Below are positions 13,025 through 24,555 of a stretch of DNA of 64,000 bases, piece by piece. Below the pieces are notes generated by a model. It searched no databases, had not been told where the DNA came from, and worked only from the letters and a program-made list of their open reading frames with translations. Location of the stretch: contig JAVTVX010000013.1 in the NCBI GenBank assembly GCA_033439265.1, positions 15,790,500 to 15,854,499 of the forward strand, in the 5' to 3' direction. Within the stretch, counting starts at the first letter, position 1, and each line of letters opens with the position of its first letter. Origin of the DNA: Dillenia suffruticosa. Lineage: Eukaryota > Streptophyta > Magnoliopsida > Dilleniales > Dilleniaceae. A program made the translations under genes and the position numbers.

Positions 13025-16000
13025 ATGATTAAGTCCTTGCTTTTTCTTTCCTTGTTGATCCACACAACCTTTGCTCAGAACGGCTCATGGCAAACCCTTG
13101 ATGGTAATTCACGCGATCTAGCTTAGAACATATATCATATTTAGGGGGGGGGGAAGAAAAAGAAAGAAAGAAAATGTGACTCCATGTCCTTTTTTTGTAC
13201 AATGTACCTGCAGGAAATGAACCAATAGTTATAGCTCGGGGAGGGATGTCTGGGCTTTTCCCAGAATCAAGCCAGTTTGCATATGAGGTTGCAACGCAAT
13301 CCCCTGTGGAGACATTGACCCTCTGGTGTGATTTGCAATTGACAAAGGATGGTGTAGGGTTTTGCCAATCAGACATAAGGCTTGACAATTCAACTAGCAT
13401 TGCCACCGTCTTCCCAAACAATGAAAACACATACAACGTCAATGGACAAAAAGTTCGCGGCTGGTTTGCTGTAGATATTACTTCTGAAAAACTCAAAGAA
13501 GTTACATGTAAGTCTTCAACAAGGTTTCATCATTTGGTAATGGATGCATATGTAATATATGTAGTCTATAATGCATGCGTGTTGTAACATAAAATAATAA
13601 ACTTTTCAATGATTATGAGGTTTTATCTCATCAAATTCAGTATTTTCGTTTATAGATTTTCTATTTTTTTGTGTGTCGTGAACATCATTTTAAAATACAG
13701 AATTTGATTTGAAATGATGTACTTTTTATCAAACATTTGTTCATAGGTTTGAATTTTAAAAATGAAATGTGGGAAGCAAGTATAGGAGAATTTCAAATGG
13801 AAAAATGGAAGAAAATTGAGTCATTTTGAAAAACTATACAATGTGCAATGTCCTTTGCTATCTTTTGGCTCGCAACTGACTAAATTCTTTTCATTATGTG
13901 AAAACAGTGTCACAAAACATATACTCTAGGCCTGCTGAGTTTGATGGCGTGCTGCCAATCGTCACTGTTGAGGATGCTGCAGGTCTTAGGCCCCCAGGGC
14001 TTTGGGTGAATGTTCAGGTCTCTCTCTATCTCTCTCTTCTTCTTCTTCTTCTTCTCTCTACGTTCCTAATAGTTGCAATTCAATACTGCAGTATGATACA
14101 TTCTATAACCAACGGAACGCCAGTCCCGCAGGATACCTTAAAAATGTCATGAGAACTGTGGGAATCAACTATATTTCTTCCCCTGAGGTTGCTTTCTTGA
14201 CGTTCATAAACGGACAAGTGAACAAAGCCAGGACAAAGCTCATCTTCCGATTCCTAGATGCGAATGAAATTGAGCCCACAACCAGGAAGACCTACAGTGA
14301 ACTTCTGAAGGATCTTGCCAATATTAAGACATTTGCATCAGGAATTCTTGTTCCTAAAGAGTATATTTGGCCTGTCGGTGCTAATCAATATCTAGAAGCA
14401 CCCACCACTCTTGTGTCTGATGCACACAAACTAGGCCTTCTAGTCTATGCCTCTGGTTTTGCAAATGACATGCCTGCAAGTTACAACTATAGCTATGACC
14501 CAACAAATGAGTACTTGCAGTTCATCGATAATTCTCAATTTTCTGTTGATGGGCTCCTCACTGATTTCCCTACTACTGCAGCAAATGCTATTGGTGAGAT
14601 CATTCGCTTTTCCTCACCAATTTACAGTCAAGACAAAATGCTAACATATAATATATTATATTCTCTTACCAAGTCTTCTCCCCCCTTTTTGATTGCAGTA
14701 TGCTTCGCACACAATCAGAAAGCAGAGCCTGTCAAAGGTATGCCAAATCACAAAATTTAAAAAAAAAAAAAAAAAAAAAAAGTCATGCGGAAAAGGTCTG
14801 TTAAATGGCAGTGATGTCACTTAAGTTGATGAAATTACAAACAGTCTTACCTTTGCAGGAAAACCTTTGGTCATATCACACAATGGAGCGAGTGGGGATT
14901 ATCCTGGTTGCACTGATCTTGCTTATGAAAAAGCAGTGACTGATGGGGCTGATGTCATAGATTGCTCGGTTCAATTGTCTAAAGATGGAGTTGCCTTCTG
15001 CTCGGGTTCAGCCGACCTTTCAGGAAACACCAATGCCAAGACTACATTCATGTCTCGAGCCAGCACCATCCCTGAAATCCAACAGAATAACGGGGTTTTC
15101 TCATTTGAACTCACATGGAGCGAGATTCAGACTTTAAAACGTAAACTTCCCTAAAATTGATAGATACTACCATAGTAGAAGATGGTTTAACTTGGAGCCT
15201 TTCATTGCAAGTACTATTTGATACTGTATAACTGAAAGTGATTTTCTCTCTTTCTCTCTCTCTCTCTCAAATTTCAGCTCAAATTTTAAGCACATTCCAA
15301 GAAGTCGGACTACAGAGAAACCCTGCAAATAAGAATGCAGGCAAACTCATGACTCTCGCTGACTTCCTCCAGCTCGCTAAGACCAAGGCAGTGCAGGGTG
15401 TTTTGATCAACATTGAGGTAAAGCTTCTAGGAAATCCTGAGTTACATACATATATATACCTCTGCCTCTGATGATTCTAACATAATTCTTTAAATTCTCA
15501 GAATGCTGCTTACTTAGCAACCAAGGGTCTAAGCATATCGGAGGCAGTTTCCAGTGCCTTGAGCAATGCCACCTTGGACAAGCAACAAATCTTTATTCAA
15601 TCAGATGACACATCAGTGCTGTCCAATTTCAAGAATGTCCCATCTTACACAAGAGTACTGTTGATTAAGGAGAAAATTAGCAGTGCACCTAAACAAGCGG
15701 CGGAGGAAATCAAGAAGTATGCTGATGCAGTCAGTATCTCCAGACCAAGCTTGGTTGTTGCCCCCAAATCCTATATCCTGAGCTACACCAGTGTAGTCAA
15801 GGACATGCATGCTGCCAATATCTCAGTTTTTGTTTCCATTCTTAAGAATGAATTCTTGTCACTCGCATTTGACTATTATGCCGATCCAATGGCGGAGCTT
15901 GCCACTCTGACTTCAGAAGGAGCTGATGGCGTTGTCACTGAATTCCCCTACACCGCAACTGCATATATGAGTAAGTCCTCCATCCCATAATACTAGAAAA

Positions 16001-16739
16001 TCATTCCTCAACTCAATCAAGTCTTATATTTGTGGTGCCTACTTATATTCCAAGTGTTTGCTAACCAACCTGGGGAATTCTCATGTGCGTAAGTGGGGTA
16101 TATATGACATGAGAACAAAAGAAAAGGTAGATGTTTTGCCCAAAACAAAGAATACATGAAATTTGTACTGAACAAAGAGTGTCGGCACAAAATAAACCCG
16201 TTTGTTTTTAAACTAAGAGAGTTGCGCCAAAAAGATAGAATGAACAAAGTTCCAAACACTGCCATTGCTAAAATATTTTGGTTGAATTTTGAACACCTGA
16301 TAAAAACGAGAACGAAACATTCAACCCATATTAATATCTAAATATGTGTATAATGCCTACATTAGCTAGTAATTGCAAGCAGTGCAATTCAACTTCAGCT
16401 AACATATTTCTGGGATTTGGTATGGCAGGAAGCTCATGCTCTGATTTCAATAACAATTCAACATATTTGATTCCACCGGTAGAGGCCAACTCCCTGATCG
16501 ATGTAGCACCCGCAGAAGTGCAACCACCAGCAGAAGCCCCGGCACCAGCATTTGATGTGGCCGATGTTGTAGACCCACCGTTGCCATCAGTGGCAGCAGC
16601 TGATGCCGATGCCGCCTCAGCCACAGACCCAGCTGCTAAAGCACCTACACCATCAAAGTCGGCAGTTCATCAAACATGTGCTGCTCACGTGGGTGTTTCT
16701 GTAGTGACAATTGTGTTGCTAAGTATGCTTGCTCTGTGA
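13025..16739 (+). CDS. GDPDL: Glycerophosphodiester phosphodiesterase-like GPI-anchored protein (SHV3/SVL family)
   Basis: Nine exons: 13025-13103, 13214-13507, 13908-14017, 14092-14593, 14699-14737, 14859-15140, 15278-15417, 15502-15970 and 16429-16739. Together they make 2226 bp and 741 aa, close to the family's usual 750, with consistent phases. Residues 1-17 are a signal peptide. Two GDPD-like domains follow. The first (about 30-328) begins [10 protein letters not shown] and has [16 protein letters not shown]. The second (about 342-638) begins [15 protein letters not shown] and has [17 protein letters not shown]. The tail is Ala/Pro-rich and ends in a hydrophobic stretch ([14 protein letters not shown]) typical of a GPI signal. 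Family members act at the plasma membrane/cell wall in cellulose deposition and root-hair or guard-cell wall integrity. Domain 1 has ARGG where active GDPDs have HRG; domain 2 keeps a histidine. The exact paralogue (GDPDL3, 4 and so on) cannot be told. Confidence 0.95.
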
Positions 16740-16800
16740 CCTAACTGATTTATAACTTGATTCATTTTCTTTGATCCTAATTGGGATTGCACTATTGTAT

Positions 16801-16950
16801 AGTGTTGTGATAACAGATTAACATACATAAAAGCGCATGCCAAGTGTTTAATGATGTTAAGATTGCAGAGTGATTTGGTGAGTCTCTAGGCATCCCCAGT
16901 TCTAATTTTTTTGTAAAGTGTTGTGATAACAGATTAACATACATAAAAGC
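16801..16950. repeat. 34-bp direct repeat in the 3' flank of GDPDL
   Basis: The identical string starting AGTGTTGTGATAACAGATTA occurs at 16801-16834 and 16917-16950, 116 bp apart, just after the GDPDL stop. The sequence between the copies is unique. It probably lies in the 3' UTR. Confidence 0.85.
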
Positions 16951-18493
16951 CGTGTACTTCCAAGGGAAAAAAAAATACAAAACTACCGGCCAGTAAATGT
17001 TTTGACATCTTATGGAAGATATGGAATTTGAGAAATCAGGCTGCTTTTAAGGGTGACAAGATAAGTAAGTCCCTCCTACGAGGGCAACTAAAAAAACCAT
17101 CTTTAAACTTCATGAACCATGGATTTCATGAATTTGATGGATGAGTATTGTAACCAATTCAAGGTAGAATTTTGCATCAGAGACAATCAAGGGAGAATTA
17201 TTTCAGCAAGTACAGTGAATTATGGGTTTTAGTGACAGAAGAGACAGGAGCATAAGGGATGGGAATCACAAATCTCATGGTTGAAAGAGGTTTCAAGTTT
17301 TCGAGAAAATGTCTAAATTGAATATTCTGATTCTTAAACATCTTTTGCAATCGTAAAAATGAGAAGCAACAAGTGAACATTTTCCAATGAATTCATCTCC
17401 AGACACAACATTATCAGTTCTATTTTCAACTCTTCTTTTTTCTAATATTTTTATTATTATTATTATTTTTACAGAAAACAAAAACTGCTTTCAAATGTCA
17501 AAGAAACAACTGTTGTTTGTAAAAGAAAAACAAGAGGAACCTTTCCCTTGATAATTTTTTCCAGTTTTTCTATATCTTATATAATATATATCTATTAAAG
17601 AAATGTAAATAAACCTGAGTGCAAACCCTAGATAGTGAAAACAAGAGGCAAGATCACTTAGAATATCCGAGAGAGAGAGAGAGAGAGGAGGCTCAAGAAA
17701 GAGAAGACAACTCCTCGATGGCTGCAACTAACAGTTTGCTCATAAGAACCTTCAGAGTTGCCTCGCCAAATCAATCGGAGTCTCTTCAGTCTCATTGTTT
17801 GACACTTAATGATTCAATCCTCATGGCCTCATTAGATTAGAAGAGAAAGAGACACATATCAAATATATGTGTATGAGAGAGAGAGAGAGAGAAAGAGATG
17901 GAACGGCTGTTATTGACATTCGGCTGAGAAATCACCGGCTCTGATGATCGGAGAGAAGGAGAGGCAACAGCGCTTCCCTTGATACTCCCTTCGTCTCTCT
18001 CAAATCTGAAATAGAGCCTCATTCTTAAACTAATGGAGTATTTTTGTTGAAAAGCCGTAGTTCCCTCCCGAGTCTTTGATTCATGCCCCGGCATTTTGGT
18101 TTCCTCCTCCCGCCCTTAGATTGCCCCGTGCTTTCGTGGGATGTTCTGGTTTTGGTTGAGTCCATTTTGGTCATTAAGCGATAATGATGCCCACAGGTCA
18201 CAAACCCGCCCACAGTTTCTTAGAATTGGGCGGATGCTAACCCCAATGAGTATGAATTGGGCCAAGAAAATTCTCGTATCTAATGGAAAAATTAAACTTT
18301 TTTTTATTCCACGAAGATATCTAAAAAGATCATTTCGATTCGAATATTTTAAATTTTAATTAAAACATCGACTCTTTTTATCATATTTTTTTATTTTTAA
18401 GATTTAAATTTAAAATTTTAATAACTTATTATTAGATCTGCATTTAGTTGATTAAAAAAAACACTAAAGTCATATATAGATGATAAATTAAAT
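16951..18493. other. Gene-poor stretch with GA microsatellites
   Basis: AT-rich DNA with GA runs at about 17669-17688 and 17874-17894 and a GC-richer patch at 17930-18260. Apart from the short ORF listed separately, no coding sequence is recognised. Confidence 0.5.
17718..17840 (+). CDS. Unrecognised 40-aa ORF after a GA-rich leader
   Basis: An ATG following a GA-rich leader opens a 40-codon frame starting MAATNSLLIRTFRVASPNQS and ending ASLD. It could be a first exon, a truncated gene, or chance. No splice partner or family was recognised. Confidence 0.15.
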   Translation: MAATNSLLIRTFRVASPNQSESLQSHCLTLNDSILMASLD

Positions 18494-18714
18494 GGGTGTT
18501 TGGTTAAATAGTATAGATTTTAAGAATAGGAATAAAAGTCATATTAATTATTTGGATTAATAAAAATAGAATGAAAATATAAAAATAAAATTCTCATTCA
18601 TGAAATCCAAGTAAAACGAGGTGTTTCTTCCGAAACTCACGTTTCAAATCCAAGAAAAATCCCTCCACTATTTGCCCATTCATTCTACTCTCTCTCTCTA
18701 ATCATCTCTTCTCT

Positions 18715-18738
18715 CTCTCTCTCTCTCCCCCCCCTCAC

Positions 18739-18780
<42 letters not shown>
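18715..18780. repeat. (CT)n microsatellite
   Basis: A long CT run, broken by CCCCCCCC and CACCT, that directly abuts the PAK1IP1-like reading frame on its 5' side. Confidence 0.8.
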
Positions 18781-18781
<1 letters not shown>

Positions 18782-18782
<1 letters not shown>

Positions 18783-19020
18783 CCATCAAATCCATAACCG
18801 TCTCAGGCCCCGTCAAAGTCTCAGGCGACTCTAATGATTCCATCAAAATCTACGACCTCTCTACCACTTTCGAAATTGAAACTCTAAACAATCATTCCAG
18901 GTCAGTCACTTCTCTCTCTTTCTTCACCCCTTCCTCTTTTTCCTTCCCTTGGAACCTCTCGGAACATCTTCTCTGCATCCGACAATGGCGCTCTGCATCC
19001 CTACATTCTCCGGAACCAAC
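18782..19020 (+). pseudogene. PAK1IP1-like WD40 protein gene fragment
   Basis: From 18782 the plus strand reads TIKSITVSGPVKVSGDSNDS, then IKIYDLSTTFEIETLNNHSR and SVTSLSFFTPSSFSFPWNL. This matches the first WD40 repeats of plant PAK1-interacting protein 1 homologues (ribosome biogenesis WD40 proteins). At about 18953-18960 the frame shifts by +1 and continues RNIFSASDNGALH. No start codon and no remaining repeats follow; the sequence dissolves into AT-rich DNA. It is a broken fragment of about 80 codons without a visible intron, so it may be captured or retrocopied. Confidence 0.72.
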
Positions 19021-19140
19021 TTTTGTGATCCATTTGGTTGGCATTAATAGAAGGAAATAAGAAAAAAAAGAAAAATATATATATATTGGCTTAAAAAATA
19101 TGGATTTCACATAAATATGGGTCAAAAGATATGGAAAGGC

Positions 19141-19142
<2 letters not shown>

Positions 19143-19171
<29 letters not shown>
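19143..19171. repeat. (AT)n microsatellite
   Basis: A pure alternating AT run within the AT-rich right part of the 18.5-19.6 kb segment. Confidence 0.85.
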
Positions 19172-19176
<5 letters not shown>

Positions 19177-19852
19177 CATCTTTTTTCGGGCATTAAATTT
19201 TATTTAAAAACCACCTAAATTTGTTTCATTTAGCAAAGGAATAATGCCTAACAATATTTTCTATTTCATTTTTGCCGTGGAGAGGTCTTAAAAAAAAGAG
19301 TAATTCTATTTTTCAATATTTTTAATAAACAGTAATATTTTTTTATTTTACTTTTAATAAAAAATAGCAATGTTTTTATTTTTTAATATAAAAATATTTT
19401 AAATCATAAAAATATTTTTAGTTAAGGATGAAATTAATAATTATATGATTCGCATTTCACAAAATATACAAATCAAATATTAATAATGATAAACATATCT
19501 ATTTTAAAATTTAAATAAAAAAATAAGTATTAAATTTTGATTTCAATCCTGTTTCTGATTTTTAAGATTTTTTATTCTCATTTCCAAATACAAACCAAAT
19601 GTCACCTATACTCGATTCTCGATTCTTTTTACCATATAAAGTAATTGTGACAAATTAGCAATTTTATAGCTCTTTTTAATTTAATTTTAATTCAATTCTA
19701 TATTTCAATGAAAAATTCAAACCTTATTTATTTTATTGTCACCTGGTCTGTTAATTAAATTCTTTATTTTTACAAACACTACATCTTGCAAGTTGCAGAG
19801 AGTGTTAAAGGAAGAAAATTGAAACCAATATATCTAGAAAGAATTTTTTTTT

Positions 19853-20660
19853 AAAATGATTTAACATCAGTTACTAGTTTAGGAGAAAATTAAATTTAAC
19901 TTCTTAGAGAGAGAAAATTGAAAATCAATATATATAAAGATAATTAAATAATTTAATTTTTTAAAGAAATAAATTTAATTAATGTGCTTATCATTAAAGA
20001 GAAAAAAATTAAATTTTGATTTTTTTAGTTAGAGAAAATTCAAAAAATAAATGTATTTAGAGAAAAAATATGAATTAAATAATTTTTTAAGCAAAGAAAT
20101 TAATGTATTTAATATTAGAAAAAGAAAAATTATATTTAGTTCTTTTACAGAGAAAATTTAATAGTAATATTTTTCTAGTTACAAATTTTGAAATAATTTA
20201 ATTTTTAATAGGGAAAACTTTGTGTTAATTTTAGGGAGAAAAAAACTAAGCTTCTAGAGAGAGAGAGAGTTGAAATCTAATTTTAAATAGAGAAATTTTG
20301 AAATAATTACTTTTTAAGAGAGAGAAAATTATTTTTTTTTAATTTAAAAGAGAGAAAAACTAAATTTTTTGAGAGAAAATTAATTAATGTGCTTAGTTTT
20401 GGAGAAAAACTAAATTTTAATTCCTTAAGTAAAAAAAAAAAAAAAAAAAAAAAAACTCAAAACATATATACTTAAAGATTTCTCTTAAAGTAAACTGATT
20501 TTCTGAATAGAGAAAACTAAATATGTTTACTTTTAGAGAGAAAATTTAAATTTAATTTTTGTAGAGAGAAAATTCAAAAGATATATATGCCGAGAGATAA
20601 TATTTGAAATAACTTAACTTTTTAATAAAGAGAAAATTATTATGTTTACTTTTAGAGAGA
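19853..20660. repeat. AT-rich degenerate repeat field with GAGAGAAAATT motif
   Basis: A phrase of the form AGAGAGAAAATT followed by AAATTTAATTTTT and TTAATGTGCTTA recurs about a dozen times with strong divergence over roughly 0.8 kb. A 26-base A run lies near 20430. This looks like an old minisatellite. No coding sequence is present. Confidence 0.55.
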
Positions 20661-21379
20661 AAAAATTTTAATACTAACGTCGTTGCAAAGAAAAGGTGAT
20701 GATAATATGATATTTCTAGAGAGCAGAAAAAAAAAATTTGGTTTTTCTTTTTTTACAAATGAGTTTTAATTTTTCTTTTAAAATATAAAATTGAATGAAC
20801 GTAAAATCAGGAAAAAAAAAAATAAAAAAGAGAGAATGTAAATAGATAAATTGAAGTGCTAATAGCCCCACCTTGCTAAGTTATAAAAGTATCTGTTTTC
20901 CAATGACCCTCCCAACCTCGGTGCATAGGTTAGCCCTTCTTCTCACTCTTTCAATACACTCATGGTCGTCGAAAATTTCTAAGTCCCACAACCACAGAGG
21001 TCGTCTCTTTAAAAGAAAGTATGTATAAAAAGGCAAAAATAGCTTCAATTGCATACCCAAAACATTTCATTGCATTTCTTCAACACAAAATTGCAACAAA
21101 GCAAGCGATTCTATAAACAATTGCATCATACACTTGCCATCTCTAAACCATGAAACATGAGAAGAATGGCAAACCAAGCTTATCGCATCTTCCAAAATGA
21201 TAGGATAGGAAGGCTGTGAATACAAAAATGGAAAAATGTTCACAATAAAAAATGAGTGGACAATCCAGATATAGATGAGAATCCAAGAAAAAAAAAAATT
21301 GAAGGGGAACGAAGAACTTGAATCAATTATGGCCTGAAGGATCAGAAGGAGTTCCGGTTGTTGATTTTGATATAAAAAT
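20661..21379. other. 3' flank of the metallophosphoesterase-like gene
   Basis: Mixed-composition DNA downstream of the minus-strand stop codon. The part nearest 21380 is probably its 3' UTR. No gene is recognised. Confidence 0.4.
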
Positions 21380-24300
21380 TTACATAACTTCTCTGCCCTT
21401 TTGCCCGGTTGTAGCTCTATGCATGATTTCCCCCGTTGAGGTGATGAAGTAAGTCACCTGCAATGAGAGATGCATCAATCACCATGTCTTCCAAAGCAGC
21501 TTAGACAAGAACCAAGGAATAATTCGACAAGAGTATGGTGGCAAATATTACAGAGTGCAACAAAATTGTATTATGTTGTGCCTAAAAATCAATCATGTTA
21601 AACATGACATCCACTGGGGTACAGCCACTTTTAGAAGTTTCGGTGCAACATAAAATAGAACCTTTTAATTATTAAAAAAAAAAAAAGTACAAGGAAACAT
21701 TAAATCCATCACAACATTGTGGCCAGAAATGAGTTGCTTTCCAGTCTTATCAAATTAAGGTGGCTTTGAAAGTGCAAAAACACAACTTCACAGGTTTTCC
21801 AGAGGTCCAATATATGAAATTGTAAAACAAACAAACACCAAACAAGTAATTGCAAACTGACATTTTTGAGAAAGGTTTCTTAGGACATGCGAGAATATAA
21901 AGACAACTCACTCGGAAGGAAAGGATGGAGACTCACAATTTCTAGGGAGCTGACTCTGTGAAGGAGGAAGCCATTGATCATTTCTCTGGGACCAAATGAA
22001 AATAGCTGTTATTTAGACCGCATAAACAGGAAAAAAGAAACAAAAAATAAAATTTCTATTTGGATCAAATTATAAAATATACTCACTTGGTAGCAACTGA
22101 TGCTCCATCTATAAAGTTAAAATAATATCTATCCGTAGGACTTGGAATACCAATATAAGACACGCTTCCTTTACGGGCATGCTTGGCACAATTTTGCTTG
22201 CTAAGGTACATATCCTGGAGAGAAGATTCGTGGTTAATAAGCTAGTTTGTCACCCATTACCCTAAACAAGTGACTATTTTTCCCAATTTTGGACCTTTAC
22301 AATATGATGTCTAACTTTCAATTCTGGGATCAGCAGCACTCCGAGTCACTTCCATTGTAATATGATTAGTTCCAATCTAGATGCTCAAGAAAAGACAAAC
22401 TTCTAGAATCAGGAAATTACCACTCCAAATTTCAGAAATGTGTGGTGCAGAGGCTCATAAGCTTGTTCTGCTACCACTTGTACCTCATTCTCTTCACAAA
22501 CCAGCAACTGGTGGAAACCAATGACAATTCGCCTAGATACACAAGGAAGAGAGGCATAGACCAATCAGAAATTGAGGCCGCAAGCATGCATATTCCCTAA
22601 ATTAGAGGAAGGATCGGGGGTTAGTGAACTGGAAAGGAGAACCAGAAAAATTGGTCTTTTGACCAGGATTTTCATTGGAGGACAGAACTGATAATAAAAG
22701 TAACAGCACAAGGGCCTGCCAAGTTCTCAAGGCACATACAAGATGATCATAATAGTTGAAATCAAAGAATAGTTCATACTGAACAATTGGGTTAAACCAA
22801 CTACAAAGGAGGACACATCACGCAGCTTTCTCTTACCAGTCAGCCCTAGGCTCTTCAAGCGTCCTTTTCAGCCAAAGAAATTGATCATCTGATTCCAACA
22901 GCATGGAATCCTAGAAATTCAAAATAGATCCATTAAAGATACTAGAGAAAAGAGGTACAAGCAAAGTCCCAAGTTCCACGTATCAAATCAGAAAGTAGAC
23001 TTTTTATTGGGGGGATAAAAAATATTTATAAAAATGATGAAAAACCTTGAATGAATATGTAATAACATACATCAGGTCATGACAAGACACTAAGTATCTT
23101 AGATACAAACTCGGACAAAGTGATCTCCATCAGATACCATGGTTGGCAAGTGGCGGTAGACATATCTTGCTTCTTTAAGACCAAGGTTCACTTGTTGGTG
23201 CTTGCTTGTAAGGTTTTTACCCGGAGCATTTAGTGATCTTGAAGGACCACTGGACCCCTAACTGGAAAGTGTGTCATGGTGGTGAAAATGAACAACAATA
23301 GCCAGTGATCCAAAAATTGAAGAGTATGGTCTTAAATAAAGCTTTGACCAATTAAGTTACTGCTTTCAAGCATTAGTGAATGAGATATTCATCGTATAAA
23401 AGTTCAAAAAGAAAAAATAGAAAAAGAAAAGGGGAATTATTAGTGCTAGAAAATGCAATGAAAAGGGGAAGCACAAAGGACCATTACAGGAGTCTATTGA
23501 CTGCTTTAAAGAGGTGTGATACAAGAAAGAAGAGAGAACAAAAGTAGTTTCTCCTCACACCTGTAGTGACCCAGTATCCACACCAATAATTTCTAAGGTT
23601 TTCCCATCAAGAAAATTGATCTTCTTCTGGAAATAATCAGCTCTCAGACCTTTAAAAGCTCCAGTAGTGTACCTACAGGCAAAGGCTATTCAGAATTGCA
23701 TAGAAGTGTTTGAAGGTAAGCCTTGGCAAACCAAATCACCAAAAAATAAAAGCAAACACACCAAGCTCAGGGAGCTGTGTGCAGAGAGGATGAAATACCA
23801 AGGAACTTTCAGGGATGAGTAGTGCCTTGTACCCTGTCACCAAGAGGAGGAGAACAGAAGTTCATCAGACTGATGTTTGTAAGCTAAAGAAAAATTTTAA
23901 TTTTTTAGCTGTATAATTCTCAATCCTACAAACATTGATGAAAACCATTACTGAAAACAATTTCATGGGACAAGCAATTTAAGAAAAGTAGCACCAAACA
24001 TGTTGCCCATTACAAACATCTTCGAGACACCACAATTCCAACATGGTATTTAAAGCATCTGTAGGTCTTTCTGACGTCTGCATTTATTGACACTGGCATC
24101 CACTCACCAAGACTCATCTTTGAGCAATCAGAGACAGCAAAACTTAATGAGCAACAGCATCAAAAGATTTGACTATTTCTAAAGCATGGTAACGGAAGAA
24201 ATAGAGATCATGTAGCCATCTATTCCAACATAAGTCATGTCTATCTGGATTATCACTTTCATAAATCTTGAACTGAGACAATGCGTTAGTTTTATCTGCC

Positions 24301-24555
24301 AAGAATTTTGATCTTAATCATTTAATAGAACAAAATTGTAGATGAATAGAGATGCTTAATTTCACTTTTTATCTATTCAGATTAAGTGAGACCTATTGCC
24401 TCATGTTACCGTATTCATCTTTAGATAGAAGGGAAGTGTACTAAAAATTGAAAAAGAGTTTGAGATATTACATTCAGCGTAAGTGGATCATCTTCCCCAA
24501 GTTCACTAATGTTGACCACGAAGCTCGCCTTGTAAGTCTCTGCCACTCTCTCCAT
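21380..24555 (-). CDS. Calcineurin-like metallophosphoesterase homologue lacking metal-site motifs
   Basis: Eight exons on the minus strand: 24472-24555, 23799-23833, 23561-23672, 22837-22910, 22421-22532, 22087-22214, 21937-21985 and 21380-21457. They sum to 672 bp, a 223-aa frame with every phase consistent and all introns GT..AG. The start is MERVAETYKASFVVNISELG. The middle has LEIIGVDTGSLQ (about 66-77), then FLWLKRTLEEPRADWRIVIG (about 88-107) and FGVDMYLSKQNC (about 137-148), the layout of the C-terminal half of purple-acid-phosphatase-like calcineurin domains. The GD.G, GDN and GNH motifs expected in the N-terminal half are absent, as is GHDH. The GHHP position reads GFHQ. It is either an exon-depleted relic or a genuine pseudoenzyme; I saw no missing exon in the 640-bp first intron. 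Function unknown. Confidence 0.7.

Larger units (their letters stand above)
18494..19607. mobile_element. Possible non-autonomous TIR transposon carrying a gene fragment
   Basis: The left end GGGTGTTTGGTTAAATAG (18494) and the reverse complement of the right end, AGGTGACATTTGGTTTGT (19607), resemble each other and the GTGTTTGG-type termini common in plant MITEs. The arms inside are AT-rich and loosely complementary. Between them lies the WD40 gene fragment. No clear target-site duplication was found, so this is a hypothesis. Confidence 0.3.

Noticed and set aside
14002..14091. Upstream extension of GDPDL exon 4 as open frame
   Set aside because: The extension is a CT-rich intron read in frame; protein similarity and phase put the acceptor at 14091/14092.
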